Below are positions 53,381 through 62,656 of a DNA stretch of 64,000 nucleotides, piece by piece. The position numbers were made by a program, and so were the translations under genes. The stretch covers positions 1,116,001-1,180,000 of the forward strand of contig CBDDBN010000030.1 of the NCBI GenBank assembly GCA_965225735.1, written 5' to 3'. This stretch comes from Denitrobaculum sp965225735. GTDB taxonomy: Bacteria > Pseudomonadota > Alphaproteobacteria > Kiloniellales > Kiloniellaceae. Positions within the stretch are counted from its first letter, which is position 1. Each line of letters opens with the position of its first letter. The notes beneath the pieces are model-generated. The model was not told where the DNA came from, did not search any database, and saw nothing but the letters and a program-made list of their open reading frames with translations.

Positions 53381-54130
53381 TCATAGTAATGCAGTGATGG
53401 CCGCGAGGGCGGCGATCTCTCCCACCTGCTCGGCGGCGCCAAGGACATCGCCCGTATAGCCGCCGATCTGCCGGCGCGCAAGCCAAGCTATCACGATGAT
53501 TCCGATGCCTGCTGCGATCGCTGTCGTAATGCCTGCAGCCGGACCCAAGCAAAGCAGCGTCAGGACAAGACTGAGAAGCAAAGCCAGACCGGCAGTCTTG
53601 CCGTCGGCCCGGTCCGCGCGCGCCGCGAGTCCGTCGCCCCGGGCCAGCGGTAGCGCTGCCATCACCGATGGCAGTAAGCCCCGGCCGAGCGTATTGGCGG
53701 CGATCAACGCAGCTATGATTTCCCAGGAACTTGGCGCGCTTTCGACTAATTCGGCAATGAGCACGACCCGTAGAATGAGCGAAAATCCGATGGCGATGAC
53801 GCCATAGCTGCCGATCCGGCTGTCGCGCATGATCTCCAGCTTCCGGGCCTTGGTAAGACCGCCGCCGAAACCATCGGCGACATCGGCGAGACCGTCTTCG
53901 TGCAGAGCGCCGGTCAGCAGAATGCTTGTCATCAAAGCCGCTGCGGCGGCGGCCAAGGGCGCTAGTCCAACCGCCAGCACAGCCAAAAGGACGACTGCGC
54001 TTGCGAGACCGACGACTACGCCGACGATCGGCATCATGGCGGCGGCCTGGGCGAGGCGCCGTTCCGTATTGCCCAGTTTCACGGGGATACGAGTCATGAA
54101 GACCAGACAGAGTTTGAGATCGTTCAGCAA
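53381..54130 (-). CDS. cobS: Adenosylcobinamide-GDP ribazoletransferase (cobalamin synthase)
   Basis: 249-residue multi-helix inner membrane enzyme that joins alpha-ribazole to adenosylcobinamide-GDP, the last step in the nucleotide loop pathway. Conserved motifs: GALHEDGLADVADGFGGG, RDSRIGSYG and GGYTGDVLGA. The start is a TTG after a GAGTAGACGG stretch; an ATG 33 bp downstream is possible. Divergent from cobT with a 170-bp gap. Confidence 0.92.
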   Translation of the reverse strand: MLNDLKLCLVFMTRIPVKLGNTERRLAQAAAMMPIVGVVVGLASAVVLLAVLAVGLAPLAAAAAALMTSILLTGALHEDGLADVADGFGGGLTKARKLEIMRDSRIGSYGVIAIGFSLILRVVLIAELVESAPSSWEIIAALIAANTLGRGLLPSVMAALPLARGDGLAARADRADGKTAGLALLLSLVLTLLCLGPAAGITTAIAAGIGIIVIAWLARRQIGGYTGDVLGAAEQVGEIAALAAITALL

Positions 54131-54300
54131 CCGTCTACTCTAGAACGCGGGGTTTCGGCGATAACTGGCACGTTTGCCGGCCAGTACATAACATGGAAGG
54201 GCTCTTTGCCGTTATAAGACGGTTGCTTCGAGGGGCATAGTGTCTATAAGCCCTTGCCAGACATTGTCGATGTGCCAGGTCTTTTCATGAGGAATATCCC

Positions 54301-55329
54301 ATGAGCGAGAAAGCGGTAGTTGCCAGCTTCGATGAGATCCGCAGCCTGATGCAGGAATTGCCGGGCCCCGATACCTCGGCGGCGGACGAAGCCCGCGCGC
54401 GCCAGGCGGAGTTGACCAAACCGGCCGGTTCTCTTGGACGCTTGGAAGAGATCGCAGAGTGGCTGGCAACCTGGCAGGGGCGTCATCCCGCTGCTGTAGA
54501 GCGCCCCTACACGGCTGTCTTTGCCGCCAACCATGGCATCGCGGCACGCGGCGTATCCGCCTATCCCGCGGAAGTGACCAAGCAGATGGTGGCCAACTTC
54601 ATCCACGGCGGCGCGGCGGTCAATCAGCTCTGTGCGCTCGGCGACGCCGACCTGCGGGTTTACGAAATGGCCCTGGATGAGCCCACCGCCGACTTCAGCG
54701 AAGCGCCTGCCATGTCCGAAGAGGACTGCGTGCGCGCCATGGCCTACGGCATGATGGCTGTGGAAGACAGTATCGATGTGCTGGCCTTGGGCGAAATGGG
54801 CATCGGCAATACGACTTCGGCGGCGGCACTCTGCACTGCCCTCTTCGGCGGCACAGCCTCCGATTGGACCGGTCGCGGCACTGGCATCGATGACTCGACC
54901 TTAAGCCGCAAGATCGAGCTGATCGATCAGGCAATGGCGCGCCACGGACAGACCATGTCCGAAAACCCTCTTGAAGCTCTGCGTTGCGTCGGTGGGCTGG
55001 AGCTGTCGGCCATCGCTGGCGCGGTCCTGGCAGCGCGTATGGCGCGGACGCCGGTTCTTTTGGACGGCTTTGCCTGTACGGCTGCTGCCGCTGTGCTATA
55101 CGCCATCGATCCCCGGGCTCTGGACCACTGCATGGTGGCGCATCGCTCGGTTGAGCCAGGTCATCAGCGCTTGCTCGACGTCATCGGCAAAACTGCGCTG
55201 TTCGATTTCGGTATGCGCCTGGGCGAAGCATCCGGTGCGGCGTTGGCGGTTCTGACCCTAAAGGCAGCCTGTGCCTGCCATAGTGGGATGGCGACATTCT
55301 CCGAAGCTGGGGTCAGTGGCCCGGCCTGA
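54301..55329 (+). CDS. cobT: Nicotinate-nucleotide-dimethylbenzimidazole phosphoribosyltransferase
   Basis: 342-residue enzyme producing alpha-ribazole phosphate for the lower ligand of cobalamin. Motifs: TKPAGSLGRLEEIAEWLA, NHGIAARGVSAYP, GEMGIGNTTSAAA and the C-terminal GEASGAA holding the catalytic Glu (about residue 309). Ribosome site is GAGGAATATCCC. Immediately followed by the RegB-like kinase gene on the same strand. I found no riboswitch in the cobS-cobT gap. Confidence 0.94.
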   Translation: MSEKAVVASFDEIRSLMQELPGPDTSAADEARARQAELTKPAGSLGRLEEIAEWLATWQGRHPAAVERPYTAVFAANHGIAARGVSAYPAEVTKQMVANFIHGGAAVNQLCALGDADLRVYEMALDEPTADFSEAPAMSEEDCVRAMAYGMMAVEDSIDVLALGEMGIGNTTSAAALCTALFGGTASDWTGRGTGIDDSTLSRKIELIDQAMARHGQTMSENPLEALRCVGGLELSAIAGAVLAARMARTPVLLDGFACTAAAAVLYAIDPRALDHCMVAHRSVEPGHQRLLDVIGKTALFDFGMRLGEASGAALAVLTLKAACACHSGMATFSEAGVSGPA

Positions 55330-55375
55330 GGACAGCGATCTTGCCAAGGCTGGTTTCCAGACGTCATATATCGCC

Positions 55376-56812
55376 ATGAGAAGGCTTCTCGTCTCCCTGT
55401 TTCCCTCTGCTGAAAGCGGGCTGAGCGGTAAAGTCAGACTTCGCACGCTCGTGGTGATCCGCTGGATTGCACTGGTGGGGCAGCTTGGCGCGCTGGCGAT
55501 CATCTACTTTGGCTTCGACTTTGAATTGCCGGTGGTTGCGGCTCTGATCGTTGTGGCGCTGTCCGGACTGCTCAATGTCGTGCAATCGGCGACCCGCAGG
55601 GCGGACCCCTGGCTCAGCGATCGGGACGCCGCCCTGACCCTTTGCTTCGATCTGCTGCAGCTGGCGGTGCTGCTGGGTCTGACAGGCGGACTTAGCAATC
55701 CCTTCGCAATTCTGATCTTGGCGCCGGTCACGGTCTCGGCATCCAACCTTTCCAGGCGGAGCACCGTCTTGCTTTCGATCATAGCGGTCGCGGCAGTCTC
55801 GACCCTGGCGTTCTGGCATTTTCCCCTGCCCTGGACCGCAGAGGGTTTCGCACTTCCGCCGCTTTACGTCGGCGGCGCTTGGGCCGCATTGGTGGTGGCT
55901 GCATTGTTCATTGCGGCCTACGTTTCCAGTATTGCCGCTGAGGCGCGCGACATGGACGATGCTTTGACAGCCACCCAGATGGCGCTGGCTCGCGAGCAAC
56001 GTCTTTCGGCGCTCGGCGGGTTGGCCGCTGCAGCGGCCCATGAACTCGGCAGCCCTTTGGCGACGATCGCGGTTGTGGCCCGCGAACTTAACAGGGATCT
56101 GCCGGCTGACAGTCCTGGACGCGATGATGTCGAACTTCTCTTGAGTGAGAGTAACCGTTGTGGGGAAATCCTGGCCAATCTGGCGGCCTGGTCCGAAGAG
56201 GAGGGTGACGACTTCTTCAATCGCCTGCCTTTGGAAGTGCTGGTCGAGGCGGCGGCTTCACCTTACGAACAGGCAGGCGTGGAGTTCGACATCATGATGA
56301 CTTGCCTCTTCGATGAAGAAGAGACGCAGCCTATCGTTCACCGAAGCCCCGAGGTCCTCCACGGCCTGGGTCTCTTGATTCAGAATGCTATGCAATTCGC
56401 TGACTCGAAGGTAGAAGCTCGATTGGGATGGGATCAGGAGACGGTTACGATTACGCTGATCGACGACGGTCCCGGCTTCGATCCCGCGATCTTTGGCAGG
56501 TTGGGCGAACCCTATCTCTACGCCAAGGAGCCACGGGCCAAACAACCCACTCCCGGGCGTCGGCGGATAGATGATGACAAGGGCAGGCTGAAATCGAATA
56601 CGGGTCGAAAGCGCACTGCGGCCAGAAACGGCGATCGTCGGAACGGCGGTGGCGGTCACATGGGATTGGGCGTTTTTATTGCGAAGACACTGCTGGGACG
56701 CACTGGCGCAAGCGTGAGTTTCGATAACGGGCAGTGGGGTGGTGCCGAGGTGGAGGTGACGTGGTCTCGCGAATCTTTAGAGACCGAACTTCCCGGGAAA
56801 GGATCGATATGA
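55376..56812 (+). CDS. RegB/PrrB/ActS-like redox-sensing histidine kinase
   Basis: 478 residues: six-helix membrane sensor (about 25-185) with the quinone-associated GGLSNPF motif (104-110), H box AAAHELGSPLATI with His222, Cys262 exactly 40 residues later (as His225/Cys265 in RegB), N box with Asn337, and G boxes DDGPGFD and GLGVFIAK. An extra basic stretch at about 383-429 (rich in Arg, Asn, Gly) separates the two G-rich motifs and is longer than in RegB. The start ATG at 55376 follows cobT by 46 bp. Response regulator overlaps its stop. Confidence 0.88.
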   Translation: MRRLLVSLFPSAESGLSGKVRLRTLVVIRWIALVGQLGALAIIYFGFDFELPVVAALIVVALSGLLNVVQSATRRADPWLSDRDAALTLCFDLLQLAVLLGLTGGLSNPFAILILAPVTVSASNLSRRSTVLLSIIAVAAVSTLAFWHFPLPWTAEGFALPPLYVGGAWAALVVAALFIAAYVSSIAAEARDMDDALTATQMALAREQRLSALGGLAAAAAHELGSPLATIAVVARELNRDLPADSPGRDDVELLLSESNRCGEILANLAAWSEEEGDDFFNRLPLEVLVEAAASPYEQAGVEFDIMMTCLFDEEETQPIVHRSPEVLHGLGLLIQNAMQFADSKVEARLGWDQETVTITLIDDGPGFDPAIFGRLGEPYLYAKEPRAKQPTPGRRRIDDDKGRLKSNTGRKRTAARNGDRRNGGGGHMGLGVFIAKTLLGRTGASVSFDNGQWGGAEVEVTWSRESLETELPGKGSI

Positions 56813-57396
56813 ACCAAGGTGAGAGTGAAGAAAACGGCGGCGCCGCAAGCAGCGCGCAAGACAGTGATCCGGCCCGCCCCCTGCTGATAGTCGACGATGA
56901 CGAACGCTTCTGCGAGCGTCTTGGACGCGCGATGGAACGCCGCGGCTTTCAGGTTACGCTGGCGACGTCGGTTGCCCAGGGTGCGGATCAGGCGCGCAGC
57001 CTGCGTCCGGCCTATGCGGTGGTCGATCTGCGCCTTCAGGATGGAAGTGGCTTGGAAGTCGTCCAGGCGTTGCGTGAAGTGCGGGAAGACGCGCGGATCA
57101 TCGTGCTGACCGGCTACGGAAACATTGCCACAGCTGTTGCGGCGGTGAAGGTCGGCGCGACCGACTATCTACCGAAGCCGGCGGATGCCGATCAGGTCGA
57201 AGCCGCGCTGCTGGAGAGTGGTGAAGCCCTGCCACCGCCGCCTGACCTTCCAATGAGCGCCGATCGTGTGCGCTGGGAGCATATTCAGCGGGTCTACGAG
57301 CAATGCGATCGTAATGTTTCGGAAACTGCCCGTCGCCTGCGCATGCACCGCCGGACGCTCCAGAGGATACTGGCCAAGTACGCACCCCGGAACTGA
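56809..57396 (+). CDS. RegA/PrrA/ActR-like response regulator
   Basis: 195 residues: receiver domain (about 24-140) with phospho-acceptor Asp73, Thr101 and Lys123, then a Fis-type helix-turn-helix ending RMHRRTLQRILAKYAPR, the diagnostic end of RegA/PrrA/ActR. It controls genes for respiration, nitrogen or carbon fixation in other alphaproteobacteria. Its ATG overlaps the kinase stop by ATGA, so the two are translationally coupled. Confidence 0.92.
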   Translation: MNQGESEENGGAASSAQDSDPARPLLIVDDDERFCERLGRAMERRGFQVTLATSVAQGADQARSLRPAYAVVDLRLQDGSGLEVVQALREVREDARIIVLTGYGNIATAVAAVKVGATDYLPKPADADQVEAALLESGEALPPPPDLPMSADRVRWEHIQRVYEQCDRNVSETARRLRMHRRTLQRILAKYAPRN

Positions 57397-57438
57397 TCCT
57401 GGAGTGCAGACTGAATCTTGAAGGCAGAAAGCCGGCCG

Positions 57439-58728
57439 TTAGCGGCCGCGTTCCGAAGCCCGGTGCCGGGCCATGGCGTCGCTAAGAATCGCGGCGGACT
57501 CATCGGGCGTGCGCAGTGAGTCCCTCAGCCGGTCGATGTGAAAGCCCTGGTAAAGGCTGAGACCCAAGCCCTTGCCCGTCCGCAGCGCAGTTTCATCACC
57601 GCAATGGCTCAGGATGACTCGCTCGGGCCCGATCTCGCTGATGGCCGCTTGCAATTCCGGGCCGCGCGGCGACTTCAAAGTGCTGTTGAAGTCCTGGTCC
57701 CACAGCAGCTTCACCATATCGAAGCCCAGCCGCTTGCGGTCGACGAAAGGCAAGGAAAGGTGCGTGGTGCCGTCGAGACAGATGTTATAGCCGCGCTCGC
57801 GCAGAAAATCGCGGGCGAAGAGAAAGTTAGCGACATCCGCAAAGACGTCGATCAACTGAAACTCGATCACAATGCTGCGCCGGATATCGGCGCTCAGCGT
57901 CTCGTCCAGCGCCAGGAAGTCGGGCGAAAGCAGGGTCGAAACATTGAGGTTCAGGCTATAGGACTGGCGTAGGCTCTCATCATCGTTATGCACCAGCAAG
58001 GAAATCATCCGACGGTCGAGGTGCCGGGTGAGGTCCTGAAAAAGCCATCGGTTCGCCAGAATATCGTGACCTGGAATCAGCACCTGTTGAAGATGGTCGA
58101 TGGAGAAATAGATCTCCCGGAACACAGGCTCGGGCCGCCCGTCGGCCTCTAGCAGGAAGGTCGACTGGCGCTGCATCATGCTGGAGAGGTCGGCCTGCGC
58201 GATGGCCGCGGCGATTTCACCGAGCTGGTTGGGTTGCAGCGGCATCATCCGGGCGCGGGCTTCGGCTGCAGCGTCGTGCTCTTCGGCGAGCTGGGCGTTG
58301 TGAGCGTCCGAAAAGCCGCGCGCCAGAGCGAGGAAGTCTCCATAATCCTGCTCGAGAAGATAGAGCCGACAGAAGGCCTCATCGCTGAAAAGATCTCCAG
58401 CCAGTGGGCCGTTCAGAAGCGGGTCGTCGCTGAAGAAGTACGCCAGCCGTTTGATGGCGTCGTCCAATTCCACGGCGAGGTCGCCGCCGCAGACCACCAC
58501 CAGATCGTCGTTGCCGAGCCGGAACAATGCGCCATCGTCAAGCCTTACGACCTGGTCGAGGGTTGCCTGAGCAATCCGTAGGTGATGTTCGCGCCGGTTA
58601 TCCGGCCGCAGCCGGGAGAGGCGTGCATGCAGTGCCCGCCGGCCCGCGAGGTTGCGCTGCAGGCGTTTCGCATAGTCATAGAAAATGGCTTCCTGGTTGG
58701 GAAGCAGGCTTGTGGCGGAACTTCGCAT
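57439..58728 (-). CDS. Degenerate EAL-domain protein
   Basis: 429 residues, cytoplasmic. The C-terminal half (about 195-420) resembles an EAL cyclic-di-GMP phosphodiesterase fold with a typical closing QGFHIDRL segment, but the catalytic EAL motif is absent and the DDFGTG, ELTE and AEGVE signatures are not recognisable. The N-terminal half has GNDDLVVVCGG, a trace of a GGDEF-like fold. It is therefore probably a non-catalytic binding or regulatory protein. It lies opposite the gmhA-hldE pair. Confidence 0.75.
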   Translation of the reverse strand: MRSSATSLLPNQEAIFYDYAKRLQRNLAGRRALHARLSRLRPDNRREHHLRIAQATLDQVVRLDDGALFRLGNDDLVVVCGGDLAVELDDAIKRLAYFFSDDPLLNGPLAGDLFSDEAFCRLYLLEQDYGDFLALARGFSDAHNAQLAEEHDAAAEARARMMPLQPNQLGEIAAAIAQADLSSMMQRQSTFLLEADGRPEPVFREIYFSIDHLQQVLIPGHDILANRWLFQDLTRHLDRRMISLLVHNDDESLRQSYSLNLNVSTLLSPDFLALDETLSADIRRSIVIEFQLIDVFADVANFLFARDFLRERGYNICLDGTTHLSLPFVDRKRLGFDMVKLLWDQDFNSTLKSPRGPELQAAISEIGPERVILSHCGDETALRTGKGLGLSLYQGFHIDRLRDSLRTPDESAAILSDAMARHRASERGR

Positions 58729-58948
58729 CGACAGTCTTGTCCGTTCTGACCGGCGTTACCTTGCTCAACGGTCTTCCACAGACTAGGGCGTGGGCTCTTG
58801 AGAAAGCGTTAACCATCCAACGCTTCAGGCGCCACTTTGCCCTCGCAGAGGCCGTGCTTACGCACTAAAGTGCGCCCGCAAAGCCTGCCTGCGAGGTCGT
58901 TCGACCCAATGGCGTTGCGCGGAAGTAATGAAAACAACAAGGACCTCT

Positions 58949-59548
58949 ATGTCGTTGGTGAGTGAGAATCTGGATCTGGGCCGTTTTTACGCCGAGGAGT
59001 TCGAGGAACATCAGGCGGTCGCCTCGGCCACGGCGGCTGCGCTTTCCACACCCTTCGCGCAACTGGTCGACGTCTCGGTCAAGGCGGTCGAAAGTGGGGG
59101 CAAAATCCTGTTTTTCGGCAATGGCGGCTCGGCGTCCGACGCGCAGCACCTCGCGACCGAACTTGCGGTGCGTTACGTCAAGGATCGCGCGCCGATCGCG
59201 GCGATCGCGCTGACCACCGACACTTCGGCTCTGACCGCCATCGGAAACGACATGGGTTTTGAGGAGCTCTTCGCGCGCCAGGTCGCAGCCCTGGGCAAAC
59301 CGGGTGACGTCGCGATCGGCATCTCGACCTCCGGCCGCAGTCCCAACGTCATTCGCGGCCTCGAAGCTGCCCGCGGACAGGGCCTCATCGCCGCCGGTTT
59401 CTCGGGCGGAGACGGTGGAGATATGGTGGGTTTGGCTGATCCTCTACTGATCGTGCCCTCCAAGACGACGGCGCGTATCCAAGAAATGCACATTACGCTC
59501 GGACAGATGCTCTGCGGCGCGCTTGAGCAGTCGCTGGGGCTTGTGTAG
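58949..59548 (+). CDS. gmhA: D-sedoheptulose 7-phosphate isomerase
   Basis: 199-residue SIS-domain isomerase, first enzyme in ADP-heptose synthesis for lipopolysaccharide inner core. Visible: ILFFGNGGSASDAQHLATEL and SGRSPNVIRGLEAA. The ATG at 58949 follows AAGGA; an in-frame ATG 21 bp upstream is an alternative. hldE starts 22 bp later on the same strand. Confidence 0.92.
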   Translation: MSLVSENLDLGRFYAEEFEEHQAVASATAAALSTPFAQLVDVSVKAVESGGKILFFGNGGSASDAQHLATELAVRYVKDRAPIAAIALTTDTSALTAIGNDMGFEELFARQVAALGKPGDVAIGISTSGRSPNVIRGLEAARGQGLIAAGFSGGDGGDMVGLADPLLIVPSKTTARIQEMHITLGQMLCGALEQSLGLV

Positions 59549-59570
59549 CGGCGATGGGCGGAGTTGCAGG

Positions 59571-61046
59571 ATGACCGAAACGACTGATCTGCTTGCGCTC
59601 GTCGATCGCCTGGACGGAGCTGAAGTTCTGGTCGTCGGCGATGTCATGCTTGACCGCTTTCTTTACGGCGCGGTCGATCGGGTCTCGCCCGAAGCCCCAA
59701 TTCCGGTGCTGCGGATTGAGCGTGAAGTGACGATGCTCGGCGGCGCCGGCAATGTACTGCGCAACTTGGCGGCGGTGGGCGCAAAGGCGGCCTTCATTTC
59801 CGTTGTCGGCGACGACGCCACGGGGCGGGAGATTCGTCAGCTCGTCGAGCGGGAGGTGCAGGATGCCGGTCGGATCCAGCTGCTGAGCGATGGCAGCCGG
59901 GCCAGCACGATCAAGGAGCGCTACGTCGCCACAGGTCAGCAGCTGCTGCGGGCCGATCGCGAGGCGGCCTATGAAATCGCGCCGGTCATTCGCGAAGAGC
60001 TGCTCGCAGCAGCGGAATCCGCACTGGCGCAGGCTGGTGCGCTGATCCTGTCCGATTACGGCAAGGGTGTGCTTTCCGACGATGTTGTCACGCAGCTGAT
60101 TGCGCGGGCGAAAGAACGCGGATGCCCCGTCGTGGTCGACCCCAAGGCGGTCGACTACCGCTATTACCGGGGCGCAACGCTGGTTACTCCGAACAGAAAG
60201 GAGCTCGCCCAGGCCTCGGCGCTTCCGGTCCAGGGTGATGAAGCGATTGTCACCGCTTGCCGCAGCCTGATTGAGGCCGCGGAGCTTGGCGGAATCCTTG
60301 CGACTCGGAGCGAAGAGGGCATGTCGCTGGTGCTTGAGAGCGGAGAGGTCTCGCATCTGCCTGCAGAGGCGCGCGAGGTTTTCGACGTTTCCGGCGCGGG
60401 CGATACCGTCGTGGCGATTTTGGGCGCGGCGCTCGCAGCGGGAATCGAACTGGAGAACGCTGCGGCCCTGGCCAACGTCGCCGCCGGAATCGTGGTCGGT
60501 AAAGCGGGCACCGCAGTCGCCGAGTCCATTGAGATCCGGCAGGCGGTCCACGCTTCGCGCCTGTCGCAGGCCGAGGCGAAGTTCGTCAGCCAGGAGATCC
60601 TTCTCGAACAGATCGCCCGCTGGCGTCAGGCGGGCTTCAAGGTCGGCTTCACGAACGGCTGCTTCGATCTCCTGCATCCGGGGCACATCTCGCTGTTGCG
60701 TCAGGCAAAGGCTAGTTGCGACCGTCTGGTCGTGGGTTTGAACAGCGACGCTTCGGTCGCGCGCCTGAAGGGACCGGCGCGTCCGGTACAGCCCGAAACC
60801 GCGCGGGCAGTGGTTTTGGCTTCATTGGAAGATGTCGACCGGGTCGTCATTTTCGGCGAAGACACACCTCTGGAATTGATTGAGACCTTACGGCCCGATG
60901 TTTTGGTCAAGGGGGCCGACTATCGGGTAGAAGAGGTGGTCGGTGCACCGGAGGTGCAGGCTTACGGCGGAGAGGTCGTTCTGGCGAACCTGGAACCCGG
61001 ACACTCGACGACCGCAACCATCACACGGCTTGCCAACGGGAAGTGA
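59571..61046 (+). CDS. hldE: Bifunctional heptose-7-phosphate kinase/heptose-1-phosphate adenylyltransferase, HldE
   Basis: 491 residues: ribokinase-like kinase domain (about 1-320) with LGGAGNVLRNLAAVG and catalytic Asp in SGAGDTV, then a nucleotidyltransferase domain (about 345-491) with TNGCFDLLHPGHISLL. The enzyme makes ADP-glycero-manno-heptose with GmhB in between. Start ATG follows GGAG. Together with gmhA it forms a heptose unit. Confidence 0.95.
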   Translation: MTETTDLLALVDRLDGAEVLVVGDVMLDRFLYGAVDRVSPEAPIPVLRIEREVTMLGGAGNVLRNLAAVGAKAAFISVVGDDATGREIRQLVEREVQDAGRIQLLSDGSRASTIKERYVATGQQLLRADREAAYEIAPVIREELLAAAESALAQAGALILSDYGKGVLSDDVVTQLIARAKERGCPVVVDPKAVDYRYYRGATLVTPNRKELAQASALPVQGDEAIVTACRSLIEAAELGGILATRSEEGMSLVLESGEVSHLPAEAREVFDVSGAGDTVVAILGAALAAGIELENAAALANVAAGIVVGKAGTAVAESIEIRQAVHASRLSQAEAKFVSQEILLEQIARWRQAGFKVGFTNGCFDLLHPGHISLLRQAKASCDRLVVGLNSDASVARLKGPARPVQPETARAVVLASLEDVDRVVIFGEDTPLELIETLRPDVLVKGADYRVEEVVGAPEVQAYGGEVVLANLEPGHSTTATITRLANGK

Positions 61047-61286
61047 CAACCCGCCCACTTAGGTGGCAATTGAACACTTCCTCGCAGACACGACGTCTTC
61101 CATGATAACCAGCCGAAGGTTGATTCGAGCACTCTCTTTACGGGAGGCTTGTTTTTCTCAAAAATATGCTAGTCTAAGGATATTACACTGCGTGGTAGCG
61201 TTTGCCGGAACAGCTCCAGCCCGGCCACCCCACTGCGAACTATGAATAACGGCGTCGAAGTGGAATTCTGTTGATTATCCGCGAAT

Positions 61287-61301
61287 GGTCAGAGTCTGAC
61301 C
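61287..61301. promoter_or_regulatory. Palindrome upstream of the EAL protein gene
   Basis: GGTCAGA-G-TCTGACC, a perfect 7-bp inverted repeat, ending 46 bp before the ATG of the EAL gene. Candidate operator. The 301-bp gap around it has no tRNA, terminator or clear -10/-35 pair. Confidence 0.4.
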
Positions 61302-61347
61302 GCGTCTCGGTCTCTTCCGTGGCGTACAAGAACTTAAACGACATGAT

Positions 61348-62622
61348 ATGATCGAGCGCCGCAAGAGACCAAGGCGTCCTCTGCCTAGCAGCCTGCTGTT
61401 CCACGATCATCTTGTGGCTTCTCTTCAGGCTGCGCAGCGTGGTGATGCAGGTCTTGCAGTGTTTTACTTTGCCGCCGAAGGCCATTCGGCACAGGAAATT
61501 CAAGACATTGCCGCCAGGATTGCCGGCCAATTCGCCGACCTTCGTGCCGCCTGTCGAATCGATCAGAGCGCTGTTGCGGCCATTGCCGATCACTGTTTTG
61601 TTGCGGATGATGCGCTGGACTTCGCTGCGGAGCTACTTGCCGAAGTCAGCGCCAGCTTGAAGCTTTCCGGCGCCGGCGTCGCGGTCTATCCGGAGACGGC
61701 GCAAGATCCCGACGGACTGCTCTCTGCGGCTGCCATGGCCGCCGAGCAGTCAGGAAAAATCGGCCCTCAGGGGTCGGAACAACAGGCGCGTCCCTGCGGT
61801 GTGGGCAGTGTCGACATCGTGGCCGCGGCGGCCGGCACAGCGGCCAATCATCCACTGATGGAGCTCGATGATCTCGAAGGGGCTCTGCAACGCGGGCAAC
61901 TGCGCCTTCACTATCAGCCTCAAATCGAAGTTTCCAGCGGTCGGGTCATCGGGGCCGAAGCTTTGGTGCGTCTCTACGGTGAGAGCGGCACCCTCGAATT
62001 GCCTGGCAGCATCATTCCGGCCGCTGAAGCGACGGGTACGATCACACGCATCGGCGAATGGGTGCTGGAAACCGCCTGTGCTCAAACAGCGGACTGGGTA
62101 AACCAGGGTCTGCCGCCGGTCAGTTGTGCCGTCAATCTATCTTTGGCTCAGGTGCAGGAGGAAGCACAGGTCGAGCGGATCGTTGAAATCGTTATGGAGT
62201 CTGGGGTTCAGCCTCGCCAGATCGAGATCGAACTGACGGAAACCGCCGATCCGAGCGACCCGGATGAAGTGAGCAAACGTCTTCAGCCGCTCCGGGATCT
62301 CGGGATGCATCTGGCGCTCGACGATCTTGGAACAGGTTATGCGACCCTGTCACTCTTGCGGCGTCTGCCCTTCGACAAGGTCAAGATCGATCGTTCCTTT
62401 TTGGCCGGCCTGGACGATACCAGTGGCGGTATGGAGGAATTGCGCGCGATTGTCGAACTGGGCCAGGGGCTCGGCTTGACGGTGCTGGCGGAAGGTGTTG
62501 AACGGGTGGAACAGTACGATGCTCTGAAGGCGCTCGGCTGCGATAGCTACCAGGGTTACTTCTTCAGCCCCGCCCTGCCCGCGCCGGACCTAGCGGCGCT
62601 GATCGCACACGATCCAGGTTGA
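61348..62622 (+). CDS. EAL-domain cyclic-di-GMP phosphodiesterase
   Basis: 424 residues: a degenerate N-terminal GGDEF-like region (about 1-165) and an EAL domain (about 170-420). The catalytic motifs are largely conserved: EALVRL, NLS, ELTE, DDLGTGY, KIDRSF, AEGVE and QGYFFSPAL, so it should hydrolyse c-di-GMP. DDFGTGYSS is DDLGTGYAT. No membrane helix. The start has no clear Shine-Dalgarno site. Confidence 0.88.
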   Translation: MIERRKRPRRPLPSSLLFHDHLVASLQAAQRGDAGLAVFYFAAEGHSAQEIQDIAARIAGQFADLRAACRIDQSAVAAIADHCFVADDALDFAAELLAEVSASLKLSGAGVAVYPETAQDPDGLLSAAAMAAEQSGKIGPQGSEQQARPCGVGSVDIVAAAAGTAANHPLMELDDLEGALQRGQLRLHYQPQIEVSSGRVIGAEALVRLYGESGTLELPGSIIPAAEATGTITRIGEWVLETACAQTADWVNQGLPPVSCAVNLSLAQVQEEAQVERIVEIVMESGVQPRQIEIELTETADPSDPDEVSKRLQPLRDLGMHLALDDLGTGYATLSLLRRLPFDKVKIDRSFLAGLDDTSGGMEELRAIVELGQGLGLTVLAEGVERVEQYDALKALGCDSYQGYFFSPALPAPDLAALIAHDPG

Positions 62623-62656
62623 GACCGCCTGGTGCTTTCAGGGCGTGGGGTTCGCT

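Noticed and set aside
54131..54300. Cobalamin riboswitch between cobS and cobT
   Set aside because: No GCCACTG-type B12 box or expected helices; the gap is only 170 bp.
61047..61347. tRNA gene suggested by a GGTTGATTCGAGC stretch
   Set aside because: No cloverleaf, acceptor stem or anticodon arm could be formed.
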